Shown here one piece after another: positions 59,601 to 64,000 of a stretch of 64,000 nt of DNA (the first letter of the stretch is position 1; every line of letters begins with the position of its first letter). Position numbers and translations under genes: made by a program. This DNA comes from Epithemia pelagica (lineage: Eukaryota; Bacillariophyta; Bacillariophyceae; Surirellales; Surirellaceae). Where the stretch lies: positions 3,224,001 through 3,288,000 of the forward strand of contig OX337232.1 of NCBI GenBank assembly GCA_946965045.2, in the 5' to 3' direction. The notes beneath the pieces are model-generated. The model ran no database searches. It was not told where the DNA came from and saw only the letters and a program-made list of their open reading frames with translations.

Positions 59601-62241
59601 TATTGACGAATTGAGCATCGGATTTGACTCCATACACATCGCAAACAAGGGTATCTCTTCCAACAAAAATCTGAGCAGCCTTAGAACCATTATCAATAGC
59701 AGGTGTATCAGCAAAGACTGTATCAGTGGCAACCCCTTCACGACGACGAGCGATATTGAGCACAGGGTTACGAGTGCGAAAGTGCTTCTTGAGATAATCA
59801 TGAGGGGAAAATCCCACATAGCGTGTAGAAACCTTAAAGGTATTAGCTATGCTATCAGCCGATGCCCAAGCAAAATAAGGACGTAGGGCTTCAAAATCTT
59901 CAGATTTCAGAGATTGTTGATGATAACGACTATGTTGAAAGTCGACGGCACCAGCTAGGTTCGTCTGTTGATGAAGGGTAAGAATCTGAGAAACTAGGTT
60001 GACGCGATGAACATAGTCTCCAGTCGCAGAAAAATCACGATCAATAGGGTCTGGGTTGACAAGATCCATCCAATCAGAATGTGTATCAGGATTGGACGAA
60101 TGAGAATGGTCCATGACGTCAGGATTCCATTCATCGGGTGATGTAAAGACGACATGAGGATAGGTAGCTAGGTCATTATCAGTAGGAATGCCTAGACTAT
60201 CCAAATAGACAAGTCCACCCTTAAAGATCAAAGGTAAGGCATAACCGTCTAGAGTCTCAATACGCTGTCGACCACCGACAAGAACTGACTTGTCATCAAC
60301 AAGAGTCTTGAAATATTCCATTTGTGGCGGAGAGTGAATCGAACGACCTTTTCCAAGGTAAGCATACTCATGGAAAATACCAACGATTGTACCTAGCTGT
60401 GTAGAATAAAGACCTGCAGCGGTAACAATGTCCAAGCCAGTTACCTCGTGATTATCAATGCCAATAATGTTAATCTTTCGACCAGTTTTATGGATAATCT
60501 TCAAATCACTCCCAGCTAAACCACCATTGGCCCCTCTATCAATCAACTGAAAGGTAGGATTAAGGTTAGCCTTGGAGAAGCGATAGGTAGCATTGATAGA
60601 GAAACTAACACCCTTAGATTTAGCCTTGTTGGCAGAAAGGACGCGCTGAATATCAGATTCAGGATAATCAGTTTGCTCATGTAACATTGTGAGAAGCTGA
60701 TCAGGACTAGGATCAGACTCAGTAGCAACAGCAGCTTCTTGGCAAGCTTCTTCAGTATTATCAGTAGCTGTTGGATTTTCATCAGCAGATGATTCACTAA
60801 CCTCATGTAGGTTCGTTTGACGAGGTTTAGAATTAGGTGAGTTAGCCAAGATACGTTTATTGTGTGCTTTTAGCATCTCTTTAACTTCATCTGAAGTAGC
60901 ATCCCAAATATCCTTAGGGAGAAAAATGCGCTGAGTACGAGTATCAACGCGATTACGAGTCCGATTAGCTTGAAAAATAGATACAAGATCTTCTTGAATG
61001 AAATCATCATGAGAACTAGAATGATCAGAGTCAAAAATATCGTGATCACACTGTTGGGAAGCATAAGCTCGTCGTTTAGATCCATTCTTGCTAGCTAAGT
61101 GCTGATCAAATTGAAAAGCAGCATTAGTCAACACACGATAGTAGTCATCATAGGACATCTTTGCATGAGTCCCAGATTGGGATTTAAGAAAATCATCGAA
61201 AATCTTGACACGTCGAAGATCTTCATTACCATCCACAGCTTGCATGAGAAAAGTAGTACGTGAAAAATCAGGTAGCTTTTGGCTAGAATCACATAGACTA
61301 TCTAAGAGACGTAGTTGTTCATTGAAATGAAGCAAGAACTGGGATGTAGTGCCTCTCCATGCTGAATCAAGGCGAATGTTTGTAAGATAGGCAGTAAGAC
61401 GCATGATTTCCTTGCGTGACAACTCGGAGTCCGTATGATGAGTGCGTAACTCATCTAGGACGGCTGTAGCATCCATGTCCGTAGTATGGGCACGAATGAT
61501 AGCACGACCTTTATCAGTTTGTAAACAACGAACTAAAACTGAATATAGAAAGATCTGTTGTTCTCGGTAAAGAGCAGAGGCAGCAGGATCTGTGGAATCC
61601 ACAACAAAAGAAGGATCCAAAACATTGCCTAATCCTTGAGCAAGTGCAGTAGCACGAAAACTACGCATAAAGGGGTCATAGTTTTTCTCTTCCTTGAGTA
61701 CTTCATATGCCGTTGAGTCACGTTTAATGCCTTTACGAAAGGTAGTCAAATCTTGCTGGGACTGAGACGAGTTAGACATAGTAGACTTCCCCCCCGGAGT
61801 GCCAAGAGATGGAGTACCCGGAGTAGACGGCACGTTTAAGGCCTGAGACTGAGAAGGAGTAGGAAAATAAGTCCCGATGCGAAACCGACCATAATCCTCG
61901 CGGGTAAGTGCTAACCAGTCATCAGCAACAAAGAAACGCTGAGCTATAGAGTGAAGATGATTAGCCCAAAGAAGGAAAGCACGAATTTGCTTAGCGAAGG
62001 TAGGATGTAATTTCTGGGTCTTAGACTGTCGCTTAGTTTTAAATTCAAGGTCATCCGCAAGGGTTTCAGGATCGAAGACATACAACTCAAGAAACTCAGA
62101 GAAGTTTAAAAATTTGTGATGAGTAAACCAGTCTTGGAAATCACTAAGGCGATCTGGGGGTTGATTCAAGATCGTAGTAAAGATGTGCTGAAAAACTGGA
62201 TCCTGGGAAAGATCTACTGCATTCTCAGTCGGTTCCGTCAT
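56614..62241 (-). CDS. gag-pol polyprotein of second copia element (1875 aa)
   Basis: The frame is uninterrupted from ATG at 62241. The gag part runs to about residue 480. The protease box reads LIDRGANGGLAG (near 568), the DRGA form typical of one group of diatom copia elements. The integrase core has CDVYG, LISDRAQ and HQNFAENRY (about 867-960). The reverse transcriptase has AADIGNAYLEA, KALYGLVTSG and an intact YVDD box (AVYVDDLAIA, near 1494). RNase H has TYVDANLKHD and GSEFVSARIA. All catalytic residues expected for activity are present. The last eight or so residues are encoded in the LTR. With identical LTRs this copy may be mobile. Confidence 0.94.
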   Translation of the reverse strand: MTEPTENAVDLSQDPVFQHIFTTILNQPPDRLSDFQDWFTHHKFLNFSEFLELYVFDPETLADDLEFKTKRQSKTQKLHPTFAKQIRAFLLWANHLHSIAQRFFVADDWLALTREDYGRFRIGTYFPTPSQSQALNVPSTPGTPSLGTPGGKSTMSNSSQSQQDLTTFRKGIKRDSTAYEVLKEEKNYDPFMRSFRATALAQGLGNVLDPSFVVDSTDPAASALYREQQIFLYSVLVRCLQTDKGRAIIRAHTTDMDATAVLDELRTHHTDSELSRKEIMRLTAYLTNIRLDSAWRGTTSQFLLHFNEQLRLLDSLCDSSQKLPDFSRTTFLMQAVDGNEDLRRVKIFDDFLKSQSGTHAKMSYDDYYRVLTNAAFQFDQHLASKNGSKRRAYASQQCDHDIFDSDHSSSHDDFIQEDLVSIFQANRTRNRVDTRTQRIFLPKDIWDATSDEVKEMLKAHNKRILANSPNSKPRQTNLHEVSESSADENPTATDNTEEACQEAAVATESDPSPDQLLTMLHEQTDYPESDIQRVLSANKAKSKGVSFSINATYRFSKANLNPTFQLIDRGANGGLAGSDLKIIHKTGRKINIIGIDNHEVTGLDIVTAAGLYSTQLGTIVGIFHEYAYLGKGRSIHSPPQMEYFKTLVDDKSVLVGGRQRIETLDGYALPLIFKGGLVYLDSLGIPTDNDLATYPHVVFTSPDEWNPDVMDHSHSSNPDTHSDWMDLVNPDPIDRDFSATGDYVHRVNLVSQILTLHQQTNLAGAVDFQHSRYHQQSLKSEDFEALRPYFAWASADSIANTFKVSTRYVGFSPHDYLKKHFRTRNPVLNIARRREGVATDTVFADTPAIDNGSKAAQIFVGRDTLVCDVYGVKSDAQFVNTLEDNIRLRGAMDVLISDRAQALVSKKVQDILRSLFISQYTSEPHHQHQNFAENRYSTLKRWTNLILNTSGCPPSCWLLALDYASTVLNHLASPALNGRTPIERLTGSTPDVSFLLAHYFWEPIYFSYDPDRSSYPSTGNESKGRWVGFGTGVGDPLTWKILTDETSTILFRSTIRSAISSLPNRRLDPEKGEIVHVRGRHEDSSSGSTPPMPTIDPHDLLGRKFLGPKLETGERFRGLVVAMVQDQAYRDRKRFEDLSFEVEYDEGRLREIVTYNELLNHLDHDPDDVVFSEQEYRMRQITAHQGPLKPTDAHYKGSSYNVLVEWENGETSYEPLSFIASDDPLLCAIYAKNNGLLDLDGWKHLAKYVKTEKRLIKTLRRHLQQAKKKMIRRNSRAQIKYRFGVQVPRDYDEAILLDVQNKNNLWSKATELELDQVIHQYKTFLVRDKAIFQNGKLMNAPEGYQRLRVHLVFDVKHDGRRKARLVADGHLTIRDPSMSSYSGVVSIRGLRLVIFLSELNKLEIWAADIGNAYLEAQTKEKLFIIAGPEFGDLEGKILIFDKALYGLVTSGARWHDKLYDVLQEMGFKPCKIEPDIWFKLNEEHGVYEYIAVYVDDLAIAAKNPKEICDTFTEKFKFKLKGVGPIAYHLGCTYKREPDGTLVGDPRRYVEKILEGYEILFGNKPKKYKTPLDRQDHPELDDSELCEEKDIAIYQSIIGQLQWVVTIGRFDIFTSVMTLARFRAAPRIGHLERAKRVVGYLAGMYHGAIRFRLHEPDYSNLPDQNYDWFRVYDGAREEVPKDAPEPKGLPVVTTTYVDANLKHDMITGRSASGILHLVNGTPMDWYSKRQATVETATFGSEFVSARIACDQIMELRIFLRYLGVPLRDSSYLFGDNKSVVTNSTVPHSILSKRHHFLSYNRVRECMASKAIKFYWKDGKTNPADVLTKNWDFVTGWPLLKPLLFWRGDVSALNDKINEPKQDRQTKGESHKVDDRD

Positions 62242-63311
62242 GATATCAGTAAACTAGGTAGAACTAGGTGAAAAACTTGAATATCTTGAGCGGAGATAGG
62301 ATGAAGTTACTACTGAAGAGCCCTCTAAATCAAATTCACCAGGTAGTAGCCTACTTGTATCCGTCTCCAAAAACTTGAAAAACTTGAAAATAAAACCAAA
62401 TAAAACACTTGAAATCAAACCGATTGAAAATAAAACTCCAAGCAGAGGTGCTATTCAGAACCGGGAGCAATGTCACGGGGCTCGCTGAGCGAAGCTAATT
62501 AGAATGTGACGCGCTTCCACTGCAGTCTTTAGGCTAGGTTGCTACCCGAGGGTAACGAAGAACTAGCAAGATCTGACGGTGTCTGTTCTTGACTCCACAC
62601 ACCGGGATTGCCAATCCCTAGCCCAAACTCCACGTGTAGGAAGGAAAAGAAGCGATCAAAAGGCGGGAAAACCAAGAACAATCGCGCACCAGGAAGGTAA
62701 CGTCTGGCGGTTAAGCAATCTGTCCACAGCGCAAAGATAGAGAGCCTGATCGCTTGGCGGGCGACAGCAACAGATGCGTTGTTAGTAACGAGCACGTGTG
62801 CCGGAGCACGCGAAGTAGTACCTGTTGAGTACCTTAACTTCGCCCCCTGACGGTATCCAGCCGGTCTGGCAAGGATCGCCCTCTTTTCGGCCTTGCGGCT
62901 TACTTGTACGTAAAGTACGGGATGGGGATACGACAGTCTCGCGGGGACTGGGAGTTGGGTTGCCCGTGGGATTGGTTACCTCGGATAGTTCCCCCAACTC
63001 TGTTTTCGGACACAGACAAGAAACGACGAAAAACAAAATTCGATGCCGACAATGAAGATTTTTCGACAACGATAAGACGACAACCAACCGACCCAACAAC
63101 CAACCAAATGGATGAATCGATCGAATATGACGAGACGGAGAGGACGGGATATGAGAATCAATCCCTCTGAACGAATTTTACCTTCGGAAGTAAGAGTGAA
63201 CCGAACAAACACAAACAACGCAAGAGATCGGTCAAAGACAACAATCAACCAAACGATTCGGAAAGGAGACGAGAACAACAATCAACAGGCGTGCTGTTGA
63301 GACTGTTAATC
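62242..63311 (-). other. 5' leader of the second copia element
   Basis: About 1.07 kb of noncoding leader lies between the 5' LTR and gag-pol. The bases next to the LTR on the minus strand (GATTAACAGTCTCAACAGC) do not start with TGG, so a tRNA 3'-end primer is not obvious. A/T-rich AAACTTGAAAA words lie near 62370. No second gene is recognised, unlike in the first element. Confidence 0.6.
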
Positions 63312-63834
63312 TGACAAAGGATGAAGGACTCCGGTCGTTACGACACAACAATCAAAGATACAACAAAGCGTTAGACAATTCAAGGCACCAACCACGTAGC
63401 CAATCCCCCACGGGTCAAGGAAAAGGCCAACAACTACTAGAAGAGTAGGTAGGACACAAAGAGATGTGATGATGATGCTTTTTAGAATTGTGAGTGTTAT
63501 CGTCTATGTTAGTGCTCGTTGTTGTTGTTCCCCCTTTTTCATCCATTTGTACTAGGTACGTAGAAATCTACACGCAGCATTGCTGGTTCGTGTGCATCTG
63601 ACATCTAGATCGCATTCAATCGTCCCAAGATATCGCACATGTTCATGGATGATGTCTAGCTCATGTCCAAGGCCATTGAAAGCGCCTCCTATCGTATTCC
63701 CTTTTTCCCCATTGTCTAAACTACGATCTACATGTGCTAGGTGTTTGTATATTATGACGTCACAGCCAGATGAAACCACTAGGTATTGATCGTGACTCAT
63801 CGTACGATCAGTCACGGTCATCTACCTTGTGCGA
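63312..63834 (-). repeat. 5' LTR of second copia element
   Basis: Offset from the other LTR is a constant 7194 bp and no difference was seen on reading. It is followed by the TTCCT duplication. Confidence 0.93.
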
Positions 63835-63839
63835 TTCCT

Positions 63840-64000
63840 TTTGGATACCGGATGGGCTTCCCTGCGGAACAGTTAGTCTGAAAAAAGGTTTGGATCTTTT
63901 ATCTTTTGCACTTTTTACGAGACACAGAGTGTCGTCGTCGTCGTTCTATTAGGTTCTCGGTCTCACTCATTTCGTTGGGGTTGCGTGTATTTTTTTTTTT
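63840..64000. other. Right window edge, no gene
   Basis: 161 bp without a recognisable feature. It contains GTCGTCGTCGTCG and ends in a T-run of at least 10 bases. Confidence 0.5.

Larger units (their letters stand above)
56118..63834 (-). mobile_element. Second copia-type retrotransposon, intact (7717 bp)
   Basis: It has two 523-bp LTRs, a leader of about 1.07 kb and a single 1875-codon gag-pol on the minus strand. TTCCT flanks it at 56113-56117 and 63835-63839. The LTRs read as identical from end to end. It is unrelated in sequence to the first element and visibly more AT-rich, with many CTAGGT/AGCTAG words. Confidence 0.95.

Noticed and set aside
1-64000. tRNA, rRNA or other structured RNA genes
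   Set aside because: No cloverleaf with matching conserved loops or rRNA core sequence was recognised by eye; a covariance-model scan would be needed to exclude small RNAs.

Overview
The window looks like nuclear DNA of a diatom or a close stramenopile relative. Three things suggest this: Ty1/copia elements of the kind abundant in diatom genomes, compact genes with short GT-AG introns (73 to 178 bp), and fused multi-domain proteins. No database search was possible, so the taxon is an inference from protein content.

Positions 1 to about 34,760 hold a degenerate tandem array. The basic unit is about 6.5 kb. It contains the 3' tail of a TrhO-type rhodanese gene (minus strand), joined head-on to one exon fragment of a methylenetetrahydrofolate dehydrogenase gene (plus strand), then a noncoding stretch, then an intact 587-residue Crinkler/RHS-like P-loop NTPase with a C-terminal restriction-endonuclease-fold domain (minus strand), then a copy of the TrhO 3' flank. 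Three such NTPase genes are present (8693-10456, 21391-23154, 26528-28291). The same site inside the dehydrogenase exon is seen as a solo LTR (5972-6214), as a full copia element with 5-bp target duplication (12696-18919), and as an uninterrupted site (around 25392). A fourth, leftmost unit keeps a copia element whose 3' LTR is cut and joined to the next TrhO tail by a deletion of about 5.7 kb. The third unit is interrupted by a gag/reverse-transcriptase element (28972-32927). At the right end lies the complete three-exon TrhO-like gene (33907-35921), which appears to be the parent of the tail fragments.

Positions 35,922 to 56,112 are ordinary gene space. They hold an MFS transporter of the MHS type; a coiled-coil protein gene with a 171-bp coding minisatellite; a type II membrane sulfotransferase with a decayed copy of its 5' end 6.4 kb away; a very large GTPase, SecA-motor and J-domain fusion protein; and a GT-B glycosyltransferase. 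Most are on the minus strand.

Positions 56,113 to 63,839 are a second, unrelated copia-type retrotransposon on the minus strand. It has an intact 1875-residue polyprotein, two LTRs that read as identical, and a 5-bp target duplication, so it inserted recently. The genes do not form a pathway. The unifying theme is a locus shaped by tandem amplification of an NTPase-nuclease gene and repeated retroelement traffic.
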